From Ceratothoa steindachneri (lineage: Eukaryota; Arthropoda; Malacostraca; Isopoda; Cymothoidae): DNA of 64,000 bases. The DNA lies in assembly GCA_963969495.1 (NCBI GenBank), contig OZ018331.1:154240684-154304683 (forward strand). Reading direction: 5' to 3'. Shown one piece after another: positions 45,960 to 57,007 of this stretch. Numbering within the stretch: position 1 is the first letter of the stretch; every line of letters starts with the position of its first letter. A program made the translations under genes and the position numbers. A model generated the notes under the pieces. It worked only from the letters and a program-made list of their open reading frames with translations. It was not told the DNA's origin and did no database searches.

Positions 45960-46265
45960 TAGCTGTGGGTGGTTGTAGTGCATGGAGCTGTAATGGTAGA
46001 AGTGAAGATGAAAAAGAGAGATTTTGGAATGACTTGAGACGAGTTATGGATGAGCTTGGAAATCGGTTGATGGTTGTAGGACATATGAAGCGGTAAAAGG
46101 GTGACAGAATGAGATAGGAGCTAACTGAACCTTTATGGTACACCCGGAGAAAATGAAAATGAAGACAGCGTGGCAGGGTGTGTGCTAGAAGAAACGGGTG
46201 TGGTAAACACATTCTTTCATCACAAGGATTGGAATTTCCTTTGCTCAACCCATGTAAATTTATGC
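45960..46265 (+). pseudogene. RTE-type endonuclease scrap
   Basis: A plus-strand frame reads GRSEDEKERFWNDLRRVMDE, then LGNRLMVVGHMK (usual VVxGDxNGH, catalytic Asp/Asn lost), and later HHKD with LEFPL. This is the pattern of the APE endonuclease of RTE/BovB-like elements. Frames shift at least twice. The rest of the element is absent. Confidence 0.5.
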
Positions 46266-47989
46266 CCATTCATGTGTTGAAAGTACGCAAACGAATGTAA
46301 AGTGAGAAAGAAGATAGATAATGTCAGAGAGATACAGATGAACGCATACAAGGAGGCGAAAATAAAAGTGCGATTGCTTCGTTGGTGAATGCCAACGAGG
46401 GCACGGCCGCCGAAAGTACAACGAAAACCCTATCGCCTGGATGGCAAACAAAATATACCAGAATAAAAACATTAATAACAACAATTAATAAAGTAGAGAA
46501 GTAAAAACTAAAAGGAAAGAATAAGAGGCACGTCCAGGACCCTCTGTCAAAGCCCGCTTCCCACAAAGCACAAAATTTCTAATAGTATGGAGTAGACCAA
46601 ACTCCTGCAAATCTCTATCACACCAGAAGCGGAAGCGGAGAAACTCATCCCAACATTAAAGACAAGCAGTAGAGACCTCATTACCCAGATACTCGGGCAG
46701 GTGGCACACATGGATCTCCTCTAGAGTAACCTATTCAACTAGGTAGTGGCGCACAGTCTGGGAGACTGTGCGTAGAGAAGTATAGCGGAGCGCTATACCC
46801 AATGGCACTGTGTCCCGCGAATAGTTCCTATTCGGGGTCGACAAAAAATAACATTGTACCGTTGAAACATTACGGGATAGGGCCACAGGAAATACTAAAG
46901 GAAATGGCATTAAGTTAAATTTACAGGTGACGTCTCCCCATTATCTTTGACATGCGCCCAAAGAGCTAACCTTATCCTTGCTATATAATTAGCTAATCGG
47001 TTGTTTTTAGTCTATGCAGATAGCTTCATTCCTTTCTCAGCGTGCTCGCTTCCCGTAACCACTCTACAGAAATCCAGCAGAAGACAACCTCGATATCCTC
47101 ACGACTCGCAGTATTTATCGCGACATGAATAATTCAAACGCTGGAATTCTGAGATTACAATATCCCAAGGGTACTGAGCGCGATTTGTGAGTCGTTATGG
47201 AATATAAACCTTCTCCTAACTGCACTCAACCCGTATCAGCTCGATCATGAAGAGGCATCATTCTAAAATGGAAAGAACACCAAAATGCCCGTGACCTACC
47301 GAAAGTTGGACCTCCTCATAAAATATTAGAACGTGGTATAAAACTTTGAGCCCGTAATGTGAAGAGAAACAGATTCGCCAGCCGAGCTGAGTTACAGAAA
47401 GGTTATCAGGAAAGGAAAGTGTGGTAAGCAAGGATAACATTAGCAGGACACACCACTGATCATATTTTTATTCTGAGTCCCAGGAAAGACACCCTTACTG
47501 AAAAAGAAACATGTCGAGTAGGGCGTAGTGTCGCAACCAATTTAAGGCATATTTCAGGTTTTGTCGAGGAGACCATCCAAAATTTGGAAATTAAGACAAA
47601 AAATCGGAAAGAGTCGTAACCCTCGCTTTTTGGGGGGCCAAATTTTGCTTAAAAATTATCTTTTCTGTAGGGTGAGGTTGGTTGTATTCAGTTATTATAG
47701 TTCTCGTCTCTGAAGCTAGGAATGGGTAATTTTCGTACAGGAAGAAAATTTGCACTTTCACTCCTTATGTATCTAAGGTTTAGGCAATTTTAGATTGAGG
47801 AATTCCTTGTTTTAAGCTACTCGGAGGGAACTATAAATTAATCGATGTATGGCGAATTTACGAAATATTTGCAGAGTATTTCCTATGAAGGGATATAGCT
47901 TCACCTTTTTGAATGTATGTTATAGATTCACTCATCACATGTATTATTTCTGTTTTATACTAACGGATCTTTCTATTATTCCTTTTCAG
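46266..47989. other. No recognisable gene apart from hairpins
   Basis: No coding similarity. It contains the hairpin chain at 46729-46834. A polypyrimidine stretch ending in TTTTCAG at about 47980-47990 precedes the next feature and resembles a 3' splice site. Confidence 0.4.
46729..46834. repeat. Chain of four consecutive hairpins
   Basis: Four perfect stems in 106 bp: 46729-46744 (5 bp, 6-nt loop), 46750-46772 (10 bp, loop GGG), 46780-46798 (8 bp, loop GAG) and 46818-46834 (7 bp, loop TTC). Three have 3-nt loops. This regular structure suggests a folded RNA or a cruciform-prone repeat end; I do not recognise the family. Confidence 0.55.
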
Positions 47990-48992
47990 GGCTAAAATGA
48001 GTAAAAGAACTAGAACATCAAGTGGCTTCCCACTTCCACAACTTTCTCATTATGAGCTGCCAACAAAACAACAGGTTGGAATATATATTCAGTATGTAAA
48101 AGACAATAAATAGAGAAGGAACAAGGATGTTATTCCTGAAGTATCCGAGACACTTACTGAGATTTAGAAAAAAAGCCAGTATTTTAGTTCACCCGATCCA
48201 GAATGTTAAAACCAAATTGCTCCGATTGATGGAAGAAGCGTCTGTAGTATGTAAACAAGGAATGAATGCCACCAAGAGTAAGAAGTTTATCTCATCATTG
48301 GGTCAGCTTTTTTATATAGCAGGATGCCAGTGTGCTGATATCTTGGATTGAAAGTCAGAAAGGAACATGAAAGTGCCACGTCGAGAGCATGAATTTCTCA
48401 TTGACCAAAGAACTGGTCGTCACATGAAAGTTGGAGGAGTGAATGTAAAAACAAGTCAAATGATTAAAAAAAAAGGAAAATCAGAGAAGATAGAATTCAG
48501 GGAAGAAGCGAAGAAGAGTTACAAAAAGAGAAAAATACAATTTCAGACGAAGCCTTGGATGAAAGAACCTCATCTTCTGACATTTCTGATAATGAATGTA
48601 AGCAACTCTTTACAAGAACAGGAAACAACATCATACCAATACCAACAATTTCCATGGAAGCAGATCGGTATTCTGTGTCAAATAGAGCTGCTGCTGTTGC
48701 TGCTATTAGTAGTGCAGCCTTATTCGACTATGGTATTATAAATTCAGGTTTTAGCCATCACTTACAATGCATCTATCTAATGCGGACCTGCAAAATATTG
48801 TCGACGAGCCACTCTGTATTGACATTCCATGCCATTCTCAAGGTGTGAAGCCGTGTGCGCTAATGTTGACGTAAGCTTCTGGCGAAGTTTATGGAAAAGA
48901 AGCAAGAGATGGCTACATTCGGGCGTACTAAAATCCCGTGACTTCATGCTCTTGTTTGAGACAAAGGATGATTTTAATGTATCAGTTGACAA
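47990..48992 (+). pseudogene. Second uncharacterised repeat-family protein, N-terminal part
   Basis: Begins at MSKRTRTSSGFPLPQLSHYE (ATG at about 47998), directly after a splice-acceptor-like TTCCTTTTCAG. Then ELPTKQQVGIYIQYVKDN, KLLRLMEEASVVCKQG, a LFYIAGCQC block, and HEFLIDQRTGRHMKVGGVNV at 48385. Farther on, in another frame, AAAVAAISSAALFDYGIIN (48690-48750) resembles a downstream conserved block. I know this pattern only from uncharacterised predicted proteins of arthropods. Stops near 48110, 48165 and 48350 and frameshifts make it a pseudogene. It is a different family from the one at 31.2-32.6 kb. Confidence 0.45.
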
Positions 48993-49959
48993 ATAGTATG
49001 TATTAGTTAGATAAGAAAAGTTAAACTCCTCACTTGTTTGTCATTATCCTTCAATTTAAACTCAACTCTAATGTATTTTAAAGCACTCATAACAACAAAC
49101 CAACAACTGATAGTGTATATCTTTCTGCCTAAACAATTTAAAGAAATGAAATTTTGAGATGAAAAAAAGGATGTTTAAAATATTTCTCAAAATACCTTTT
49201 CCCAACTTTGAAATATGTGTACTCAAGTGTACAAAACCTAAAATGTGCATGTTGATTTGCTGAAATTTGTTTATCGATGCTACGGCCAAATGTCGAATCC
49301 CAGCTAGTTTTTGTTAACCAATTCCTAGTGAAGTCCGATCTGTTCCTGAATAACATTATTTGGTCCGATGATAATAAAATAGAATTTTATGGACAGAACA
49401 CATCGAGGCATTCATTTGTTGCACTACCATTCCAAAAGTAAAATTCGGTGCCGGCAATACTTGATGTAGTTAATGCAACAATGAATAAGTGAAATATGTC
49501 CAATACTTTTGCGTCGGGTGGTTCATTTATTTTTAATGTTTAATATTTTCCAATGACCTTTTACTTGCTCTATTGTAAAAGTATTTACCAAGTTATATTC
49601 AAATTCCAACCCACTCAGTGCAGTCGAAGGGCAGGATTCTCGATATGCTGTATATCCTATACTTTTGCATCTCATTGTATGTAAAGCATATGATGCTCTA
49701 TGAAAAGGAATAGTGCCATATTAGTAGTATAAAACATTATAGAAATGTCTGGAATGTGGCGAATATTCGAAAATGTCAGCGTTGGTTAAAAAAGGCCTTT
49801 CAGACGATATGCGACTACTATAAAAATAACCCGCCATATTGCAATTGATCTTGAGGCTCTTAAGGCTCGTGTGGAGTCGAATCTTTGATGGACACCCGTA
49901 AAACTCCAAAAACTAAAATTTTACGCATGAAGCAAAAAGTAAACATCTTATAGATAAAC
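48993..49959. other. No recognisable gene
   Basis: AT-rich; no supported feature. Confidence 0.4.
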
Positions 49960-50430
49960 AGAAATTTTATAAAATGATGTTTGGTTGCCACAGGCTTTGT
50001 CTGGAGGACGTTTACAACTTATGAAAAATTGCTTCATTTCTAGTCTAACCTGTGTTCAATAATTGAGACATTTAAATGAAGCTCTAAAATAAAATGTCCT
50101 TCACTGTTTAACTAAAAGGGTGTGTTCCTCCTCAAACATGACAATCCACTACCAAATGTGCCACGTCTGATCTATAAAAAAAATAATTCGTTAGGTTTGG
50201 AAGTTCTTCCCCATCCTTGATATTCATTGGCCCTTACACCATCTAATTGCCAATTATTTCATTCATACCAACATCAAACAAATGACAAAAATTACTCTGA
50301 TATGAAAGCGATGGAAAAAGATATATATTTGCTTTGTACATTAAAAATGCTTTCACTTTCCTTTACAAAAGGCCCGACGGTAATCTATTGACAAACCTAA
50401 AAGAATATCACCAACAAATTTTACACTCCG
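49960..50430 (+). pseudogene. Mariner transposase C-terminal scrap
   Basis: GVFLLKHDNPLPNVPRLIYK at about 50122 corresponds to the mariner second-Asp block (LLHDNARPH). LGLEVLPHP and SLALTPSNCQLF at about 50200-50250 correspond to SPDLAPSDYHLF, with the third Asp changed to Asn. LTNLKEYHQQILHSEVLNIF continues to about 50450. Stops interrupt it. No inverted repeats located. Confidence 0.6.
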
Positions 50431-51313
50431 AAGTGTTGAACATTTTTTTAAGTATTGTTGTAACCAGTTTGGGGAAGGTGCGGAGTAGTGTTCTCGAGCA
50501 AAGCTGAAAGGTATAGGAAAGAAAAAGTCCTGTCAGAAAAGAAAGAATTGGTGTGCGGCGAGATCCCGAGCCAATTGACTTCCGCGTCGCCGAGATGTAA
50601 TTGACGAGCTCCTCGACCAATCGGCCATTGCGCATCTCCATAAAGCCAAGTTCAAGCCGAACTTAAAACCCACCTGTTTTCGCATTCACCACACTACACT
50701 AATTTTAATTTGCTTCTGTTGTTGTTGTGGTTCTCTACTTACTGAATATAACCTAAATGACGAGTTTTCCTCATTTATTGAGGGTCTTTGCCGCCGAGTG
50801 GGCCAAATGCGTCCCACTCAGCGAAGGCAATTTATCAAAGGATCGGGGAAAGGAAAATAGCGACAGGAGAATCGTAAATGACGATGTTGAGCGACATATT
50901 ATGTAGAAAAACATGTCAATGTAGGTTTTGTGAGAACATCTCTTTTTTTTCTTCTATAAAGATTTTAGAACTGATTCAGATATTTACTAAATCCGAGGCT
51001 TTTTCACGTTTTACGAATGCCGTGCAAAGAGGAGATCCTTCATAATCATTATTTCGCTTTAATAATAATTGTGATGCGCACATAATTCATCATGTGTACC
51101 ATACCGAATTAGTGATGGAATGATTTACCCGAGAAAAGGAAACAATCTAGGAAAGCGATATTTCGTTCCATACTCTGCAACACTTTTATTTTTATTATAA
51201 GGAAACGGATTAGGGTGGGATCCGGGCTAATAAAATTGCGGCTACGGCAGTCCTGTGACATGCAAAGTAGGGAAATAAAAATCGATATATTAATATATTA
51301 TTAAGTGGAGATC
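50431..51313. other. No recognisable gene
   Basis: No supported feature. A 7-bp stem (GAGTGGG with CCCACTC) lies near 50795-50820. Confidence 0.4.
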
Positions 51314-51316
51314 ATA

Positions 51317-51386
<70 letters not shown>
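51314..51386. repeat. (TA)n tract
   Basis: TA repeat 46 bp to the left of the LTR element. Confidence 0.95.
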
Positions 51387-51387
<1 letters not shown>

Positions 51388-51432
51388 CTTACATGTAAAC
51401 CTACGCACATAAATACCAATTCGCATAGATAC

Positions 51433-52434
51433 TGTCGTGGTATGACCAGGTGTACGCTGTTATACGCACACTGGCCTCCTGGCCGACCGGAATTAAGGCT
51501 CCAACTGGGAATGGCTCTAAGAGTGCTTTAAATACACACTTGCTAGGCCAAGGAACATTCAAACACGGCTACAAAAATGTACTTTAATAGTACTAAAGAT
51601 TTCATACACATATAAGGCAAGTTAAATGGCAATGCAATTAAATATTGACTGTTCAAGGCTAAGATAATTGACAATTGACACTACCTATTAAGTTTGAACC
51701 GAGGGATAATCAATTAAAAAATGATCTTACAACTATGCAGGTTCTAGAGCAAAGGGGATCTTTGAGGTTCGACGCGGTAAAGGTGGGAGGAACGGGACGA
51801 AGCAGGGGTTAAATCTCTTTTACCTTGATGCACGGCGAGTAGGAACAGGGAGATAAGTTCAACCTTGAACTTGTCGGCGTCTCACGGGACGCTCAATCCA
51901 ACTTCGGGAAATTGAAGATGGGGGTCTCTTATCCTTAAGAGGGAAGCGGGGGATACTTTGGAGATAGCTTTTCCGATCTTTTAAACTCCGAAGACGTGGT
52001 GAGAAGGGTTGAAGCGCGCCTAAAACTATCTCCACGAACAACATTGAGTGACGACTAGCTCTTCCTTGGCTCATCGAAAATCACTCAATTCTTCTCTGAA
52101 CGAGAATGTAGTCAATTATCTCTCGACTAACGAAAACGTTAACGGCTAACGTACTGAACGGCTGCTTCAGACACAATCTGCATGTGAACTCCGAAATGTC
52201 GAATATATACTCTGAAATTATTTAGACGGGGAGAGAGATTCATCGCCAACAGACTTTCTCAATTGCCTTGGGTCACGATAATGGTCCATAGCGAGAAGTC
52301 GCGACGCTCCCTTTATGGTCTTTCCATTGTTCTAATTTTCGCAGTATATAGGGCAGACGAATTTAAAGCGGTTAACGTCGAACTGGGGAAGTCAGAAGGG
52401 GTGGGCTTTTTCCCTCCCTTCTTACTCTTCCACA
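51433..52434 (-). repeat. 3' LTR
   Basis: 1002 bp, beginning (plus strand) TGTCGTGGTATGACC and ending CTTCCACA, so TG...CA in either sense. It matches the solo LTR at 32936-33921 and the LTR at 57005-57980. Confidence 0.85.
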
Positions 52435-52447
52435 TTTCTTCCTTTTC
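52435..52447 (-). other. Polypurine tract
   Basis: GAAAAGGAAGAAA on the minus strand lies immediately before the 3' LTR start TGTGGAAG, where plus-strand priming occurs in LTR elements. Confidence 0.7.
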
Positions 52448-52796
52448 AGCAAGACTTTTTTCCACAAGTCGGGTGCGAAAAAAAATGTCTTGAACTAATT
52501 TTTATTCAAGGGGGAGATGCTTCAATAATTGAATTAGTGTAACGAGATACAAACAAAATTCGGACATGATCGGGGTTAGCAATTAATAATAATGATTTTA
52601 TACTATACGCACAGGTACAATAAAAAAGAATTAATATTAAGCCATACAACACATTGAGTATCTAAATAAAAAGAAAATGAACCATTACTAAAGAAACACT
52701 ACAAACAGAGAATAATTATACAACACTTCAAACAATTAATCTATATATAAAACAAATCAGCAAACATATTCACAAGGAGATACACTAATGGTATCT

Positions 52797-53250
52797 TTAA
52801 TTTATGGCAATAGGGTCTTCTAGCGGATTTCTACTTAAACTATCCGCTAAAAAATTTTGAGTACCCTTGATATGCACAATACGGAATTGATATTCCATGA
52901 GCAACAGACTCCATTGCATTATTCGTCCATTTTGACTCTTGAAATTACGAAGGTACGACAATGGCTTATGGTCACTCTCAATTACGAATTCGGTTCCTAT
53001 AAGGTACACTCTAAAATGTTGAATCGACTATACTATAGCTAATGCCTCGAGTTCAATGGTGGCGTAAGCCTTCTCGCGGACAGACAGCTTCCTACTCGCA
53101 TACGCAACGAGATATCCACTTCCATCGTTTTCATACTCCACGAGGGCACAACATATACCATCACGAGAGGCATCATTACGAATAACAAACTTTTTGTTCG
53201 GATTCGGGAGTCTCAAAATAGGAGCAGCTTCTCCTTCAGTTGGTTAAAGA
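52797..53250 (-). pseudogene. RNase H domain of the IN-first element
   Basis: Minus strand, after the RT deletion junction: FNQLKEKL, then APILRLPNPNKKFVIRNDAS (first Asp), GYLVAYASRKLSVREKAYA, TIELEALAIV (Glu), EFVIESDHKPLSYLRNF (Asp), MQWSLLLMEYQFRIVHIKG and NFLADSLSRNP (last Asp). It ends at a stop after DPIAIN (52797). The catalytic residues are kept. That the polyprotein ends here, 350 bp before the LTR and with no integrase after it, supports an IN-first gene order. Confidence 0.8.
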
Positions 53251-54267
53251 TAAACACCGCGGAGGAGTCCAACTGACAGGATCGGGTCCCATTTCCCATT
53301 TTCTGCATCCACGCAGACCCTTTGGACGAGGCTAAGCGGTCCGACCGGGTAAGTTGCCTCTAAGATGAGTTCTTCGTCTAAAGAGACCACATTATTAACG
53401 CATGCGCGTCGGTAGTACCTTTTTAACAGGTTGACCCGGTACACTTTATTACCTGAGGGAGTCTAAATTAAGTAGTTGACCTGGCTTCGGGGTTTTACTA
53501 CTGAAAAGGGTCCTTTCCACTGAAATAGGAGCTTATTAGACTCAGTAGTACTTGGTCGCCGGCTTCGAATTTCCGTGCTTTGGATTTGATGTTAAAATAC
53601 GTTCTGTATTTTCCAAATTCACCTCAGGATTCTTGAAGGCGAGGTCTGCACAGTTGTCTAGGCGAATACGCAAATCCAACGCATAAGCATAGGAGGACTT
53701 AATCTCCTCATCAACCTTAGGTTTTGACCATAAGTATTTTAGGATGCTCGGGGCAAATCCGAGCGTTAGTGTGTGATTTCTCGACAAGCAAATAAAGCCA
53801 CGGGGAGGCAGCGTTGCCATTCTCGCTGCCTCTGTCCGATAGGATCTCCTTCGGGATTCCTACTCGAAAGAAATAGAAATCAATGCTCCTGCACACGAAA
53901 TACTATCAATGTTGTTCAAGGGGACCGCATCCGGGAAACGAGTGGCCCAATCTACGAGGGTCAAAATATAGGAATGTCCCTCACTATACGGGGGACGGAG
54001 AGGGCCTATCAAATCGATCGTGACACTGAAGAAGGGTTCAGACATGATTGGGGTCTTCTGAAGGGGAGCGGGGGCAACACAATCTTTGGCGGTGACCTTT
54101 TGACAGATCTGACAAGACTTGCAAAAGTCGGATATTTCTTTGGCTGCGCCTGACCAAAAGAAATATTTGAAGACGCGCTAGGCGGTCTTATTATGGCTGA
54201 AATGCCCAGCCATTCAGCCGTCGTGAGCCATCTGCAGAACTTGACGTACACACATCCTTGGTATACA
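53251..54267 (-). pseudogene. Integrase of the IN-first element
   Basis: Minus strand. The HHCC zinc-binding region at 54100-54230 has VRQVLQMAHDG, MAGHFSHNKTA, FCKSCQICQK. The catalytic core at 53860-54050 has TIDLIGPLRPPYSEGHSYIL (first Asp) and LVDWATRFPDAVPL. The second Asp is in GIPKEILSDRGSEN near 53850. The stretch with the third acidic residue is lost in a deletion near 53810. The C-terminal part has YALDLRIRLDNCADLA, KARKFEAGDQV and YRVNLLKRYYRR (53400-53440), the usual end of this integrase type. Frameshifts and stops present. Confidence 0.75.
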
Positions 54268-55472
54268 CAGGGTGTAAAATAATAAAATCTGACCCCCCCC
54301 CCCCCGTCCCATTTATCGGAGACCGCGTGCTATGATATCGTGCCATGGACGACGTCACTTCCTGTTCGAACATTCTCGAATTTTAGACACCTGAGCACGT
54401 TGGGAAAATATTTCCCAATCTTGCGAACTCGTCCCAAGCCCCTCCCCCCTGGTGACGAGATGTGAAAGAGCCGCTATGTCTCGCTCCTTGCTGCTAAATG
54501 ATGAATCGACTCCTCCTCCGGATTAAGATGTCTGGAGCTTGTGACTCCTTACTCCCCCCTTCCCTTCCCCTCCAGAATCGGGCATACAAATACTCGGGTA
54601 ATTCTGTAGTTCGTCGAGTCCAGCTCGCATCGCAAGGCCGTCCTTATCGTTTCGTCCCGTAAGCGTTCGTCAGACAGCAGACTTCTTCAGCCGTGATTCT
54701 ATCCAAGTCAATTGGTAGCTTCTGCGAATGGCAAGCCCTTGAATTTGCGCAACAGTCTCCATTCGTTTAATCGAACCGAAGAAAATCTCCATCGATTACC
54801 TTTGAGGAAAAGAAGATTCCTCTTTCCGTGGAATTGCGAGAATTCCCGCATTCTCCGTCGAACGTCATCTTTGAAGTTTGGTTATCTTCATCCGTAGGTT
54901 GGTTCGGATCGTGCCCCACTGGCCTAATTCGGATCGTGCCCCACTTGCTTCATTCAGATCGTGCCCGAATTGCCTCATCGGATCGGTTCCCACTCGCCTC
55001 ATCGCAAGAAGGACTTTCCTCGAAATCATTGACCTGTAAGACTGAAACCCCCTCCATTATTAGTATTGTCAAGTTTCCCCTTTTGATCTGAGCCTAGTTA
55101 CATTAATCAATTAATTCTATTTGAGAATCCCTCCTTATAATAATTATCAAAAGACAATCGCAATTTAAATCATTTCCTTTGGTCTATTCTTATTTTGATC
55201 GGTGTAAATAAAATTATATTTTTGTTGTTTCATCTTTAACTAACCTGAACGATATTCTCGGCCTATTCAAGTAAATTTTGCCAGCCATTTATGCACTCTG
55301 TTTGATTATTAAGGATTTGAAACCCAACGCCTCAAGTGTGACCTCCTAGTCGGTCGTTAATCCCTACGAACAGTCCTTCAACGGTTCGCGTTGCAATAGG
55401 TGATTATGTCACCCCTTCCCCCATAATATAGGAGTAGTATCTGGTATAGAGTGGTTGTACCACGACACAGGG
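54268..55472 (+). mobile_element. Solo LTR of another family, with target duplication
   Basis: The LTR itself is 54273-55467 (1195 bp), starting TGTAAAATAATAAAATC and ending TTGTACCACGACA. CAGGG flanks both sides (54268-54272 and 55468-55472). Removing it joins the host minus-strand codons as VTTL-CIPRMCVRQVLQ, the natural lead into the integrase zinc region, which confirms both ends. It holds a C run at 54293-54305 and a short tandem repeat at 54903-55001. Orientation is set by the CGACA end, similar to the end of the other LTR family, and an AATAAAATTATA near 55207. Confidence 0.75.
54903..55001. repeat. 25-bp tandem repeat, four copies
   Basis: Units of 25, 25, 25 and 24 bp with the core TTCGGATCGTGCCCCAC, inside the solo LTR. 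Confidence 0.8.
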
Positions 55473-56040
55473 TAGTGACGGGGGTGTTATCTGGTCCTAC
55501 AAAAGATACAAAAGAACGATGTGGCAACGAATATTTTTCTATGTAGTCAATTCTTCTATTCCCTCGAACGGTTTCGGGCTGCTTTTCCTAGCCTTTTTCT
55601 ACAGGGATTGCAAAGAAGGGCAATTCTTTTGAGCTTCAGAAAACTGATCATTGCTAGATAACCCAACGTCCAGGGTTGACGAGGACGATAAAGGTACCGG
55701 GGTAACGGTATCTTTCGCAGCATGGGCTCTGGTAATCACTGGTTCCGCGGTTGGTTTGGGGGAAAGCTGCGCGTTCTAGCCGATAAGAACATTGCAAAAC
55801 TTTATCGGGGCGGCGACTACATCGGCCCATCCTGTGAAACACTGACACTGTATGTAGCACTTTACCACAGAGAACTTAGTAGCACGACCTAAAATGTCGT
55901 GAAGGATCGCAAATTTCTTATGCTGGGGACTTACTGGGGGAAACAGCTTGCCCAAGACTACTATGCATGTGCTACCCGTATCTCTTACAAGGGTTGACAC
56001 TCGGCACCCATTTATTGTGCCGTTCTCAAACTTGAGCTAA
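55473..56040 (-). pseudogene. Aspartic protease and PR-IN linker
   Basis: Minus strand. The retropepsin-like protease opens at about 56000 with VSTLVRDTGSTCIVVLGKLF, containing the D-T-G catalytic triplet. It continues with LHDILGRATKFSVVKCYIQC, GWADVVAAPIKFCNVLIG near 55780. The linker to integrase, 55473-55640, has AQKNCPSLQSL and ends VTTLCIPRM across the solo LTR. No RT sequence lies between protease and integrase, which is central to the IN-first reading. Stops are present in the linker. Confidence 0.7.
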
Positions 56041-56072
56041 CCGAGAAAGCTCTTATTGGACAGGAAATTTAC

Positions 56073-56582
56073 CTATTGTTCCGAGTGAGAGGGAGCAGGT
56101 AGCGACTGCGATGACGAGGCAGAAGAGCTAGAGGGAAGAGAAGCGGTTACCTGGTTGACCTGTTGATCAGGGGTGGTCCTTAGCTGCGATTTCTGGGCGC
56201 AGTTATAACTAAGGTGACCAAAGATACCACACGTAAAGCATACGACGGGTTTACGCGGATAGTGAGACGGTGCAGAAGAGAATGTTGGAGACTTTACGTC
56301 TTTTTGTTTACGCTGAGGATGAGGCTTGGGTTTATGGGGCACCTGAATCTTCACGAAGCTACCATTATTCTTAGCATGAAACTTATTAGGCCCAAACCTA
56401 TGTTTGGGTGACGGGAGGTGACTCTTCTTGATCTTCTTGGAATACAGGTCCTGGCTGGAAGAGTGAAGGTCGACTTCCTCTGCACACTCTTTAAACGAAG
56501 AAGCTCTTTTATAAGTTACGAAAGCCTTCAATTCTCGGGGAAGAGTAGCCATGAGTTGTCCCCTTAAAATGAGTCGACTAAT
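56073..56582 (-). pseudogene. gag C-terminal half with zinc knuckle
   Basis: Minus strand, open from MATLPRELKAFVTYKRASSF (56552) to a stop at 56073. It has FKECAEEVDLHSSSQDLYSK, a basic Lys/Pro-rich middle and one CX2CX4HX4C knuckle, CFTCGIFGHLSYNC (about 56200-56240), followed by a Ser-rich tail. This is the nucleocapsid end of gag. The N-terminal capsid part is absent: similarity stops at 56582, where PLE-type sequence begins. Confidence 0.75.
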
Positions 56583-56805
56583 TATGTTATAATTTCACTT
56601 TCTATTATTATTATTTTTTTTAAATCACACAGGGTAGTATTATTTAATTCCATATATTGTTATTATTGTTTTTACTTTAATTTTAATAATTGTCAATTTT
56701 ATTATTTTAACTTCCCTTCTTGCGCTTTTTTAGCCATTATTTAATGCATTCTTTTAATTGTCATCAATTAATGTTTCTTCCCCTTCTTATTAGTCGACAT
56801 AGTCG

Positions 56806-56838
56806 CTGAAGATGGTCCTAGTAAAGATCCGAAACGTC
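56806..56838 (+). ncRNA. PLE terminal hairpin, hammerhead-core-like
   Basis: CTGAAGAT, a stem of GGTC with GATC (one G-U pair) and an 8-nt loop, then C and GAAACGTCC. Same layout as the motifs at 13972, 16570 and 24676, with a weaker stem. Confidence 0.35.
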
Positions 56839-56921
56839 CGGCCAATAAATGATTAGTGTAATCACCTGGGACTTCATATTCCTGCTACATATCAGATTCC
56901 CAAGGAACAAATCAATTACTA

Positions 56922-56922
56922 G

Positions 56923-57004
<82 letters not shown>
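56922..57004. repeat. (TA)n tract
   Basis: TA repeat running directly into the truncated inner end of the 5' LTR. Confidence 0.95.

Positions 57005-57007
<3 letters not shown>

Larger units (their letters stand above)
56583..57004 (+). mobile_element. PLE 3' end inside the LTR element
   Basis: An AT-rich 3' UTR-like stretch, then the terminal motif CTGAAGATGGTC...GATCCGAAACG (56806-56836), then a (TA)n tract up to the LTR. The stem is imperfect (four pairs with a G-U). It replaces the gag N-terminus, the primer binding site and the last two bases of the 5' LTR. Confidence 0.6.

Noticed and set aside
45823..46269. 148-codon minus-strand frame
   Set aside because: The plus strand encodes an RTE endonuclease scrap (ERFWNDLRRVMDE); the minus frame is its shadow.
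48777..48992. 71-codon minus-strand frame
   Set aside because: It overlaps the tail of the plus-strand uncharacterised family copy and has no similarity of its own.
31150..48992. The two uncharacterised family copies (31.2-32.6 and 48.0-49.0 kb) as halves of one gene
   Set aside because: Each has its own N-terminus after a splice-acceptor-like site, and the conserved blocks differ, so they are separate families.
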